Shown here in pieces: positions 7,562 to 14,785 of a DNA stretch of 17,573 nucleotides. The translations under genes and the position numbers were made by a program. Position 1 is the first letter of the stretch; every line of letters begins with the position of its first letter. The notes below the pieces were generated by a model that saw only the letters and a list, made by a program, of their open reading frames with translations, made no database searches and had not been told where the DNA came from. Source of the DNA: an uncultured Clostridia bacterium (GTDB taxonomy: Bacteria > Bacillota > Clostridia > Oscillospirales > Ruminococcaceae); NCBI GenBank assembly GCA_947629275.1, contig CANRDG010000023.1:1-17573 (forward strand), read 5' to 3'.

Positions 7562-8536
7562 TTACTCTGCAAGACCTGCGGTGATTATTGCCATTTTGTA
7601 AACTTCCTCAGCGTTGCAGCCGCGCGAGAGGTCGTTTATAGGCGCGTTAAGACCCTGAAGAATAGGGCCGAACGCCTCAAATCCGCCGAATCTCTGCGCT
7701 ATCTTGTAGCCTATGTTGCCTGCGTTTATGTCAGGGAAAATAAACGTGTTAGCCTGACCTGCAACGGGCGAATCCTTAGCCTTGGTCTTGGCAACTACCG
7801 GTGAGAACGCTGCGTCAAACTGAAGCTCGCCGTCAACTGCAAGATCGGGTGCGGCAGCCTTTACCTTTGCGGTAGCGTTGCGCATTTTGTCAACGGTCTC
7901 GCCCTTGCCCGAACCGAGCGTTGAATACGAAAGCATAGCTACCTTGGGGTCAATTCCGAAAGCTTTTGCAGTCTTTGCGGTCTCAACGGCTATCTCGCAA
8001 AGCTGGTCTTCATCGGGGTAGAGGTTGATTGCGCAGTCGCCCATAGCGTACTTTTCATCGCCGTTCTCGGTCTCTTTAAAGAGTATGAAGCTGGAAGAAA
8101 CTATAGAGTTGCCCGGCTTGGTCTTGATTATTTGCAGCGCGGGACGAACGGTATCTGCGGTAGAATATGTAGCTCCGCCCAAAAGTCCGTCAGCCTTGCC
8201 CATTTTAACGAGCATTGTGCCAAAATAGTTTGACTTTTTCAGCGCGGCTGTGCAGGCATCTTTATCCATTTTTCCCTTGCGAAGCTCAACCATTTTGTCA
8301 ACCATCGCATCAAATTCGGGGTATGTTTCGGGGTCGATTATCTCTATACCCTCGATGTCAAAACCGCACTGCTTGGCAGCAGCCTTTACCTCGTCAACAT
8401 TGCCCAAAAGCAACGGAGTGAGCAGACCGTCGGCTTTGAGCCGAGACGCTGCCGCGAGAATACGGGGGTCGCTGCCCTCGGTGAAAACGAGCGTTCTGTT
8501 GTTTGCTTTTAATACTTCGATAAGATTTTCAAGCAT
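7562..8536 (-). CDS. pta: Phosphate acetyltransferase
   Basis: 324 residues, the usual length of the short, single-domain class. Pta moves an acetyl group between acetyl-CoA and phosphate, giving acetyl phosphate, which acetate kinase then uses to make ATP and acetate in fermentation; it works in the cytosol. Diagnostic sequence includes TEGSDPRILAAASRL near the N-terminus, GGATYSTADTVRPALQ and SSSFI in the middle, and the C-terminal PDINAGNIGYKIAQRFGG with INDLSRGC, which is the PTA/PTB family signature. ATG 8536 has AGGAGG 8 bases upstream. The usual partner ackA is not next to it; two unknown membrane genes follow instead. A good promoter (TTGCAA, 17 bases, TATAAT) lies upstream. Butyryltransferase (Ptb) is the main alternative, but the length and motifs favour Pta. 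Confidence 0.95.
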   Translation of the reverse strand: MLENLIEVLKANNRTLVFTEGSDPRILAAASRLKADGLLTPLLLGNVDEVKAAAKQCGFDIEGIEIIDPETYPEFDAMVDKMVELRKGKMDKDACTAALKKSNYFGTMLVKMGKADGLLGGATYSTADTVRPALQIIKTKPGNSIVSSSFILFKETENGDEKYAMGDCAINLYPDEDQLCEIAVETAKTAKAFGIDPKVAMLSYSTLGSGKGETVDKMRNATAKVKAAAPDLAVDGELQFDAAFSPVVAKTKAKDSPVAGQANTFIFPDINAGNIGYKIAQRFGGFEAFGPILQGLNAPINDLSRGCNAEEVYKMAIITAGLAE

Positions 8537-8569
8537 ATATTTTTCCTCCTAAAGAATATTAAGTATATT

Positions 8570-8579
8570 TCCATATGGA
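8570..8579. promoter_or_regulatory. Palindrome at the expected start of the pta transcript
   Basis: TCCATATGGA is a perfect 10-bp palindrome just after the pta -10 box, where transcription should begin. That is a good place for a repressor, but a chance palindrome cannot be excluded. Confidence 0.4.
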
Positions 8580-8580
8580 T

Positions 8581-8609
8581 ATTATACACTACTTTTCAGC
8601 AAATTGCAA
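8581..8609 (-). promoter_or_regulatory. pta promoter
   Basis: On the minus strand TTGCAA (8604-8609) is followed after 17 bases by a perfect TATAAT (8581-8586). It sits 45 bases before the pta ATG and faces away from the metal-sensor gene. Confidence 0.8.
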
Positions 8610-8649
8610 TCACTTTTTTGAACAATTTATAAAAATTCGTCACAGGGTA

Positions 8650-8678
8650 TTGACAACAAGCATATTATGTGGTAATAT
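8650..8678 (+). promoter_or_regulatory. Promoter of the metal-resistance operon
   Basis: Perfect -35 TTGACA (8650-8655), 17 bases, then TAATAT (8673-8678). The -10 box lies inside the operator described separately, so bound sensor would block polymerase. Confidence 0.8.
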
Positions 8679-8699
8679 ATGAACAGATGTTCAAATGTT
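8674..8699. promoter_or_regulatory. SmtB/CadC-type 12-2-12 operator
   Basis: AATATATGAACA-GA-TGTTCAAATGTT: the core TGAACA-GA-TGTTCA (8680-8693) is perfect and 10 of 12 positions of each arm pair. This is the known operator layout of ArsR/SmtB-family zinc and cadmium sensors. A second inverted repeat, TTCAAA-6-TTTGAA, starts inside it and ends at 8706, suggesting an extra site. Confidence 0.85.
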
Positions 8700-8742
8700 C
8701 GTTTGAATAAGTGATTACATATTCTTTTAAGGAGGAATAAAT

Positions 8743-9099
8743 ATGGCAGACGATATGCAGCTTTGCGAAACACAATGCGTTCACAAAGATATTGTTGAAA
8801 AGGTAAAAAAGCTTTTGCCCGATGAGGAGGCAATTTACGATTTGGCAGACCTTTTTAAAATGTTCGGCGACACAACGCGCATGAAAATAATGTACGTTCT
8901 GCTAGAATCGGAGATGTGCGTTTGCGATATTGCTGAGATACTGGGAATGACTCAGAGCGCTATCTCTCATCAGCTGCGTATACTTAAATCTTCAAAACTG
9001 ATAACCAGCCGCCGCGAGGGAAAATCTATAATATATTTTCTTGCCGACGACCATGTACGCTCAATAGTAAACCAAGGCATGGAGCATATTTTTGAATAA
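8743..9099 (+). CDS. ArsR/SmtB-family metal-sensing repressor, CadC-like
   Basis: 118 residues; ATG 8743 with AAGGAGG about 8 bases upstream. The winged helix-turn-helix runs from about 35 to 100, with the family's MFGDTTRMKIMYVL and SAISHQLRILKSSKLI. Both metal sites known in the family are complete: Cys8 and Cys12 (CETQC) with Cys59 and Cys61 (CVCD in helix 3), as in CadC, and Asp102, His104, His115 and Glu118 in the last helix, with the same spacing as SmtB Asp104, His106, His117 and Glu120. In CadC the thiol site senses Cd/Pb/Bi and the helix-5 site binds Zn. It should repress its own operon at the 12-2-12 operator and let go when metal binds. The HMA protein and ATPase follow directly. 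Very sure of family; Cd versus Zn preference is inferred. Confidence 0.94.
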   Translation: MADDMQLCETQCVHKDIVEKVKKLLPDEEAIYDLADLFKMFGDTTRMKIMYVLLESEMCVCDIAEILGMTQSAISHQLRILKSSKLITSRREGKSIIYFLADDHVRSIVNQGMEHIFE

Positions 9100-9121
9100 A
9101 TTTTACAAAGGAGTTTTTACC

Positions 9122-9340
9122 ATGAAAAAGACATACAAACTTGAAGACTTAGACTGCGCCAACTGCGCCGCAAAAATGGAAAACGCGATAAAGGACATTC
9201 CCGGGGTGAACGACTGCTCTATAAGCTTTATGGCGCAGAGAATGACCATAGATGCGGACGATAAAAGCTTTGACAGCATAATGAAAAAGGCTGTTAAAGC
9301 CTGCCGCAAGATAGAACCCGACTGCACGATAATTTTGTAA
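9122..9340 (+). CDS. Free-standing HMA heavy-metal-binding protein
   Basis: 72 residues from ATG 9122, chosen over ATG 9092 because GGAG sits 11 bases before it and the earlier start overlaps the sensor gene without a site. This is one ferredoxin-like HMA domain: DLDCANCAAKMENAI near the N-terminus holds the metal-binding CxxC (Cys12, Cys15), followed by the SISFMAQRMTID strand. The domain is normally fused to the front of Zn/Cd ATPases; here the ATPase begins 14 bases downstream and has no HMA domain of its own, so this protein probably delivers metal to it or regulates it. Genes with this split layout are known in Clostridia. Sure of the fold, and of the link to the ATPase by position. Confidence 0.9.
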   Translation: MKKTYKLEDLDCANCAAKMENAIKDIPGVNDCSISFMAQRMTIDADDKSFDSIMKKAVKACRKIEPDCTIIL

Positions 9341-9353
9341 GGGAAGAAATGAT

Positions 9354-11219
9354 ATGACAAAAAGTCAGAAACGAAAGCTGCGCGACATACTGCTTTGCGC
9401 GGCGATATTCGCGACGGCAACGATACTTTTGAAAGTGCTGCCGTCTGCTGACAAGATACCATGGTGGGCTGTGCTGGTGATGTACCTCGTGCCATATCTT
9501 ATAGTCGGCAGAGGTGTTATAACAAAGGCATTGCGAAACATAGCTCACGGACAGATATTTGACGAAAATTTTCTTATGCTTTTAGCTACCGTTGTAGCTA
9601 TGATAATTCGCGAATACCCAGAAGCTGTGGCTGTTATGCTGTTTTATCAGATAGGCGAACTTTTTGAAAGTATTGCGGTAGGCAGGTCGAGAGGATCTAT
9701 CTCTTCGCTTATGGAGCTGAAGCCCGATACTGTAAATCTTGTAAAAGACGGCGTTATAACCGAGGTATCTGCTGAGGACGTTCACGAGAGCGACATAATA
9801 CAAGTAAACGTCGGCGAGCGCATACCGATAGACGGCGTTATAATCGAGGGAAACACTTCTCTAAACTGCGCGGCGCTGACGGGAGAGAGCATACCCGTTG
9901 ACGCAAACTGCGGCGATAATGTAACAAGCGGCGGCATAAATTTGACCGCTATGATACGCATAAAAACGACCTGCGAATTTTCGCAGTCTACCGTTGCTCG
10001 CATACTGGATCTTGTGGAAGCTGCATCGGAAAAGAAAAGCAAGAGCGAAGCATTTATCACGCGGTTTGCAAGATACTACACGCCTGCGGTGGTAGTTGGT
10101 GCGCTGATTTTGGCTGTGATACCCTCGCTGATAACGGGTCAGTGGGCAAAATGGGTACACCGCGCGCTTATATTTTTGGTAGTTTCCTGCCCGTGCGCGC
10201 TTGTTATCTCGGTGCCTATATCCTTCTTCGGCGGCATAGGCGCTGCATCAAAACAGGGCATACTTATAAAAGGCTCGTGCTATCTTGAAAGACTGTCGCA
10301 GGTAAGAACAGTTGCACTTGACAAGACGGGAACGCTCACAAAGGGCAGTTTCAAGGTTACCTCCGTTCGCGCCGAAAACGGCTGTACTCAAGAAGACGTA
10401 CTGAAATACGCCGCATACTGCGAAAGCTATTCCTCGCACCCTATCGCGGTATCTATAGTTGAGGCATACGGCAAAGAAATTGACAACAGCCTTATTGAAA
10501 ATCAGCAGGAGCGCGCAGGCAAAGGCGTTATCGCCTTGATAGGCGGCAAAGAGGTTTATGCAGGCAATGAGGCTCTCATGCAGGATATGGGAATATCTCA
10601 CGGAGGCGAAAAGCCTGTTGGCACTTGCGTACACGTTGCGGCGCAGGGCAAATACATCGGCTGCATAGTTATTTCAGATGAAATAAAGCCCGACAGCGCT
10701 CAGGCAGTGAAGCAATTTAAGTCAAGCGGCATACGCACCGTTATGCTTACGGGCGACGAAGAAAGAACGGCGAAAGATGTTGCTCAAACGCTGGGAATTG
10801 ATGAGTACCGCGCAAAACTTATGCCTTCCGACAAGGTGGCGGTGGTAGAAAGCCTGCTGAATGATAAAAGCGCGGTGGCGTTCGTGGGTGACGGCATAAA
10901 CGATGCGCCGGTGCTCATGCGTGCCGACATAGGCATTGCAATGGGTGCGCTCGGCAGCGATGCGGCAATTGAAGCCGCGGACGTGGTGCTTATGGACGAC
11001 AAGCTTTCAAAGCTGCCGAACGCCGTGAACATCTCTCGTAAAACGCAGCGCATAGTATACGAAAACATAACCTTTGCGCTTGCTGTAAAAGCTCTTGTGC
11101 TTGTGCTCGGCGCGCTCGGCATAGCGGGAATGTGGCTCGCGGTGTTTGCAGACGTCGGCGTTTCGGTGCTTGCGATAATAAATGGTATGCGTACACTGGC
11201 ATATGATGGCGCAAAATAA
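9354..11219 (+). CDS. cadA: P1B-2-type Zn/Cd/Pb-exporting ATPase
   Basis: 621 residues. It pumps soft divalent metal out of the cell using ATP. In order: two N-terminal spans, a further pair around 68-105, actuator domain with TGES (176-179), the metal-binding span with CPC (Cys279-Pro280-Cys281), the phosphorylated Asp323 in DKTGT, the nucleotide domain with HP (362-363), TGD (466-468) and GDGINDAP (512-519), and last spans with Asp600-Val-Gly. CPC plus DxG in the final span marks the P1B-2 (Zn/Cd/Pb) group and argues against copper. It has no N-terminal HMA domain; the separate gene upstream supplies one. ATG 9354 has GGGAAG upstream. It is last in the sensor-HMA-ATPase operon and ends at a shared terminator. 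Confidence 0.95.
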   Translation: MTKSQKRKLRDILLCAAIFATATILLKVLPSADKIPWWAVLVMYLVPYLIVGRGVITKALRNIAHGQIFDENFLMLLATVVAMIIREYPEAVAVMLFYQIGELFESIAVGRSRGSISSLMELKPDTVNLVKDGVITEVSAEDVHESDIIQVNVGERIPIDGVIIEGNTSLNCAALTGESIPVDANCGDNVTSGGINLTAMIRIKTTCEFSQSTVARILDLVEAASEKKSKSEAFITRFARYYTPAVVVGALILAVIPSLITGQWAKWVHRALIFLVVSCPCALVISVPISFFGGIGAASKQGILIKGSCYLERLSQVRTVALDKTGTLTKGSFKVTSVRAENGCTQEDVLKYAAYCESYSSHPIAVSIVEAYGKEIDNSLIENQQERAGKGVIALIGGKEVYAGNEALMQDMGISHGGEKPVGTCVHVAAQGKYIGCIVISDEIKPDSAQAVKQFKSSGIRTVMLTGDEERTAKDVAQTLGIDEYRAKLMPSDKVAVVESLLNDKSAVAFVGDGINDAPVLMRADIGIAMGALGSDAAIEAADVVLMDDKLSKLPNAVNISRKTQRIVYENITFALAVKALVLVLGALGIAGMWLAVFADVGVSVLAIINGMRTLAYDGAK

Positions 11220-11230
11220 AGCATAAAAAT

Positions 11231-11257
11231 AAAACTCCGGCATAAAGTCGGAGTTTT
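11231..11257. terminator. Bidirectional terminator between ATPase and L,D-transpeptidase genes
   Basis: Perfect 9-bp stem AAAACTCCG/CGGAGTTTT with a 9-base loop and T-runs on both strands. It lies 11 bases past the ATPase TAA and 17 bases past the end of the convergent gene. Confidence 0.88.
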
Positions 11258-11274
11258 TGTTATGCTGTTGAGTT

Positions 11275-13080
11275 TTAGTAGTACATTATTACCGGTGTGC
11301 CGACTGATATGAGACTGTAGAGTTTCTGTGCCTCACCGTACTTCATGTTTATACAGCCGTGCGAACCGTCTGTCAGATAGACCTTTCCACCGTATGAATA
11401 TCTGCTCAGGTCATGGAAACCTATACCCTCATAAGACGCTCTCATCCAGTAGGTACAGGGAACATCGGTATATCCGTCGCCTGTCATTTTATAAGGACTT
11501 TTCTTTTCGAGTATCTCGTAAACGCCCTCGGGTGTAACTCTTTTGGGTTCGGAATACAGACCCGAAACTATCTGGTCGGTCTCGAACAGCACTTCGCCGT
11601 TCTGATAATACCACATATGCTGCGCAGTAAGGTCTACCTCGATGTAGGTATTGCCTATATCAGACTCTGCCGACCTTGCACTCTCAATTCCTGCATAGGT
11701 AAAGAACGCATAGCCGTCATCGCCGTAGCGGGATTCATAAACAGGGTCGATAGTAGTGCTTTCGCCGTTTTCAAGAATTTTTACGAGTTCGTCTGTGGTT
11801 TTTTTCTGATCTATTTTCCAGCCGTAAGTGCCCTGGGAGCCTTGGTCTACCGTTATATCTCCCTGCAAGGTGGCGTGGAATGCTCTGGGCTTTCCGTAGG
11901 TGTCGTAAATATCTGCAAGGTGACCCACATACTGCGCCACTTCATCTTTGTTTACAGTATAAGATGTGCCGTCCTCGCTGAAAGTCATCCATGTGCTGTA
12001 ATCTTCGAGGGTAAGTTCTTCTTTAGTATAGTCAAAGTCGATAGTCACCGTAAAATCGCCGAGTTTTTTATAAAACTCCAGCTGGTCTTCAAGGTCTTCC
12101 GCCTGAATTTCCGCCTTATAAAAACAGTCACATTCGGCAATATTTATATTGAATATGCCATTGTGTATCTTATCGAGTATAAAGGGCTTGAGCTTGCTGT
12201 AATCGAGCGTATCGCCCTCGGTAGCGTCAACTATAATAAAGCCCTCCTCGGTATGCGCTATATATGCATTTTTAGGCTCTGTAACGCCCCATACTATCTT
12301 GTCGAGCGCCTGCGTGAGCTTTGCTTCGTCATACGAAACGTTCGCCTTGAATTTATAGTCAGACGTTGAAAACAGCGACTTGAACCACAGCTTGCGGTTT
12401 ATGTTTGAATATATCTTCTGCACCTGCTGTTCGGTGTCGTCTTTATAGTCAAACTCACTCGCGCTTATCGTTATCGGTGTGCCGTCTTTCTTTGTAAGGA
12501 CAAGCCCTGACATCTCCTCGGGCTTTAAAAGCTCAGTCGCCTCCGCAAGTGTCATCTTGCTTACGTCAACGCCGTTTATCGTAGTATTGGGTAAAAACGT
12601 GCCGTTTGTAAGTATCAGCCCTATAAAATACCCCACGCCCAGCAAAACGACGATAAATCCCAACAAAAAGCCTATGGTCGCGCCTGCGCCCGAAGACTTC
12701 TTCTTCCTGCGCTTTTTGCTGCTGCCCTTTCTGCTGCCCGATGAATTTCTGTTTGCGCTGCTGCCGCTGCGGCTCGATGAAGCTGCTCTTGAACGGTTCG
12801 CACTGCTGCCGCTTTTGGGTCTAGCCCCTTGCGAAGATGCTCTTGCAGGTCTTTGCGGCAAAGTTCTTTCTTTGGTGGGTTCTTCGGCGGCAGGCTTTGC
12901 GCGCTGCGGCACATAGTCGTCATCATCGCCCATATTCATAGCTATCTGGCGAGCCATCATCTGCGCTTTTTTCTGCCGCTCCTCAGAAGAACTGCTTCTC
13001 ACAGCCTCACCTGCGCCGCCTGCGGAAAGCACAGCGTTAAGGTCGCCCTCTCTTGCCGAGATGTCAAAATCCTTGTCCAT
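11275..13080 (-). CDS. Membrane-anchored L,D-transpeptidase (YkuD) with peptidoglycan-binding repeats
   Basis: 601 residues. L,D-transpeptidases make 3-3 crosslinks in peptidoglycan or attach proteins to it through a catalytic Cys. The C-terminal YkuD domain (about 470-601) carries the SHGCINM signature with His574 and Cys576. In front is a PG_binding_4/VanW-like region (about 165-460). One span (about 134-157) anchors it outside. The N-terminal 130 residues are cytosolic: an acidic start, then Ser/Arg/Gly-rich low-complexity sequence (71-120) and KKRRKKK, an unusually long tail for this family. ATG 13080 has AAAGGAAA upstream. It has its own promoter at 13146-13175 and probably does not depend on the upstream operon. 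Confident of function; whether the substrate is crosslinking or protein attachment is unknown. Confidence 0.93.
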   Translation of the reverse strand: MDKDFDISAREGDLNAVLSAGGAGEAVRSSSSEERQKKAQMMARQIAMNMGDDDDYVPQRAKPAAEEPTKERTLPQRPARASSQGARPKSGSSANRSRAASSSRSGSSANRNSSGSRKGSSKKRRKKKSSGAGATIGFLLGFIVVLLGVGYFIGLILTNGTFLPNTTINGVDVSKMTLAEATELLKPEEMSGLVLTKKDGTPITISASEFDYKDDTEQQVQKIYSNINRKLWFKSLFSTSDYKFKANVSYDEAKLTQALDKIVWGVTEPKNAYIAHTEEGFIIVDATEGDTLDYSKLKPFILDKIHNGIFNINIAECDCFYKAEIQAEDLEDQLEFYKKLGDFTVTIDFDYTKEELTLEDYSTWMTFSEDGTSYTVNKDEVAQYVGHLADIYDTYGKPRAFHATLQGDITVDQGSQGTYGWKIDQKKTTDELVKILENGESTTIDPVYESRYGDDGYAFFTYAGIESARSAESDIGNTYIEVDLTAQHMWYYQNGEVLFETDQIVSGLYSEPKRVTPEGVYEILEKKSPYKMTGDGYTDVPCTYWMRASYEGIGFHDLSRYSYGGKVYLTDGSHGCINMKYGEAQKLYSLISVGTPVIMYY

Positions 13081-13110
13081 AGCTGTTTCCTTTCGTTTCT
13101 ATTGTAAAAC

Positions 13111-13167
13111 ATACCGCTTTGGTAAGTCATAATGTTTCAAGATATATTATAACACATAAGGCGGTAT
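13111..13167. promoter_or_regulatory. Inverted repeat bracketing the L,D-transpeptidase promoter
   Basis: ATACCGCTTT (13111-13120) and AAGGCGGTAT (13158-13167) are inverted copies matching at 9 of 10 places, lying on either side of the -10 box. They could be a repressor or activator pair. Confidence 0.45.
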
Positions 13168-13175
13168 CAATGCAA
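13146..13175 (-). promoter_or_regulatory. L,D-transpeptidase promoter
   Basis: On the minus strand TTGCAT (13170-13175) is followed after 18 bases by a perfect TATAAT (13146-13151), about 65 bases before the ATG. Confidence 0.7.
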
Positions 13176-13207
13176 CGACAAAACGACTACAATTTGATTA
13201 CAATCGC

Positions 13208-14176
13208 TCACTTGGTAAGATACCAGCTGCTCAGTATCCTTTCAGCCTTTTTGCCGTATATTGTAAAATCTCTGTTTTTATGTATCTGCGCGCTTGGGGT
13301 GAGCTTTACCTTCCAGTCCCACCAAAAATACCCCGAGAACCAATCCTCGTCCCAGAATGTATGCAGCGCCGACTGATAAAAGTCCGCCTGCTCGTCCTCA
13401 TCGAGCGGCACTTCCTCCCTATGGTGGAAATCATACGGGTACTTTGAACAACCGTGCTCGTTTCTTACGCCTATTTCTGCAAACATTATAGGTCTTTTGT
13501 ACTTTTCGTGCATACGTATCAGCCTTACGCGTATGTCGTCCCACGAGCGCAGCATTCTGCCAAGGCTCACATCGTCGCCGTCTGTAAGCCTGTAATACGC
13601 CGAAACACCTATAACATCTACTTTTGAAAGCCACGGGTATTTGAACTCGTCGTCATGGTTTATATTGTGCATTATCATGCCGTGGTATACTTCCCTTACC
13701 GCATCTATCATCTTGCACACTCTTTCATGGCAAACGTCCATGCCGTCCATCTCGCAGCCGGTGCAGAGCATTTCGCAGCCCGTTTTCTGCGCAATTGCGG
13801 CATAGTGCAGCATAAACGCCGTGTAAGATGAAAACCACCTGTCAAGATAGTTTCCCCTGCCCTCTTCGGGAAAATGTATCCTCGCGCGCCACACGCCGTC
13901 AAGGCAGTCCACCATGGGTTTCAGGCACACTTTCAGACCCATTTCCTTTGCCATATTTATTGCGTACACAACGTCCTCGTCGGTCTGCGTTCTGCCGTAT
14001 AAAGGGTGCACGCACAGCGAAGTATACGTTTCCTGAAAAGCGTTCACGGGTATGCATATCCAGTCAATGCCGTCGCTGCACAGCCGCTGCATTGATTTTT
14101 TTGCATAGTCTGTCATATATTCGCCGCTTTTTGCGAACGCGCCCCAAGTGTAGCCTTTGCAAAACAGTCTTTCCAT
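13208..14176 (-). CDS. Cytosolic GH113-like glycosidase (TIM barrel)
   Basis: 322 residues with no signal peptide, so it should act in the cytosol. The N-terminal GYTWGAFAKSGEY, the DGIDWICIPVNAFQE strand and the TIM-barrel pattern resemble GH113 (beta-mannanase) and the related glycosidase-like TIM barrels. As in clan GH-A, two carboxylates are in place: Glu142 in CTGCEM as likely acid/base and Glu234 in FAEIG as likely nucleophile; YFWWDWKV (283-290) supplies substrate-facing Trp. ATG 14176 has GGAG 9 bases upstream; 21 bases separate it from the TrpF-like gene, so it is the last gene of the cluster. A cytosolic place suggests it trims a short mannoside or a lipid-linked or imported glycan rather than bulk mannan (inference). 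Family membership likely, substrate unknown. Confidence 0.78.
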   Translation of the reverse strand: MERLFCKGYTWGAFAKSGEYMTDYAKKSMQRLCSDGIDWICIPVNAFQETYTSLCVHPLYGRTQTDEDVVYAINMAKEMGLKVCLKPMVDCLDGVWRARIHFPEEGRGNYLDRWFSSYTAFMLHYAAIAQKTGCEMLCTGCEMDGMDVCHERVCKMIDAVREVYHGMIMHNINHDDEFKYPWLSKVDVIGVSAYYRLTDGDDVSLGRMLRSWDDIRVRLIRMHEKYKRPIMFAEIGVRNEHGCSKYPYDFHHREEVPLDEDEQADFYQSALHTFWDEDWFSGYFWWDWKVKLTPSAQIHKNRDFTIYGKKAERILSSWYLTK

Positions 14177-14197
14177 ATCATCATCTCCGAAATTTTG

Positions 14198-14785
14198 TCA
14201 GTATTTTTCAGCCTCCGAGCATATGCCGCCGAATATCATTCTGTTAACGCTCGGTGTGGCCTCGGGGCGTATCGCAACATCTATAGCATACGGCGAAAAA
14301 TTCCTAGCTATCTCTCTTACCGAATCAGCCGTTATATCGCCAGTCACAAAAAACGGCTTGTCGATGCTCTGCGTAATGCTGGGAAATCTTACTATATCCC
14401 GAAGCGGCAGAGAAACAAAGTCGGCAGGGCTTTCGTTTATCTTCACCGCATCACCTATGCACTTCAGCGAAAAGCGCTTTATCACCTTTGTTTCGGCGCG
14501 AAGTTTCAAAGCTTTTATATACTCCGCGCTCTCGTCGCCGCAAAGCTCGACCGTTTCGCATATGCCTGCCGAAAGCAGCGGCGTTATCTCGGAAATATCC
14601 TGGTCGCAGAACATTCCTATCGTTTGTATCTCGGGTCTCAGCCCATAAACCAGCTTTGAAGCTATATTTTCCGTCACCCTGTAAAGACCGTCAAAAAATG
14701 AGAAACCTATGTACGCAGGCTGCACCTCGTTGGCGCAGGCTATATCGTCCGCATTTCTTATCCCGCTGATCCTTATCTTAACCAT
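14198..14785 (-). CDS. TrpF-fold protein lacking catalytic residues
   Basis: 195 residues. The start MVKIRISGIRNADD lines up position for position with phosphoribosylanthranilate isomerase MVRVKICGITN, and YIGFSFF, IGMFCDQD and VELCGDE (79-85) match its GFVF, VGVFVN and VQLHGEE. But the general-base Cys7 is Ser7, the LLDT...GGSG stretch with the general-acid Asp is replaced by FVSLPLRDIVRF, and the phosphate loop DVSSGVE has become DVAIRPE. It therefore looks like a TrpF-derived protein that no longer does the isomerase step, or does something else. No other trp genes are near. Its ATG directly follows the TAA of the upstream gene (TAAATG), and the glycosidase follows, so it is part of the membrane-protein operon. 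Homology is likely; loss of activity is inferred from an alignment by eye. Confidence 0.72.
   Translation of the reverse strand: MVKIRISGIRNADDIACANEVQPAYIGFSFFDGLYRVTENIASKLVYGLRPEIQTIGMFCDQDISEITPLLSAGICETVELCGDESAEYIKALKLRAETKVIKRFSLKCIGDAVKINESPADFVSLPLRDIVRFPSITQSIDKPFFVTGDITADSVREIARNFSPYAIDVAIRPEATPSVNRMIFGGICSEAEKY

Noticed and set aside
9092..9121. Earlier ATG for the HMA protein
   Set aside because: It overlaps the sensor's stop and has no ribosome site; ATG 9122 has GGAG and leads straight into the domain.
11413..12369. 318-residue plus-strand open frame
   Set aside because: It lies wholly antisense to the L,D-transpeptidase gene, has no ribosome site and shows no family features.
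14157..14648. 163-residue plus-strand frame over the TrpF-like gene
   Set aside because: Antisense shadow with no ribosome site; the minus-strand frame has clear family similarity.
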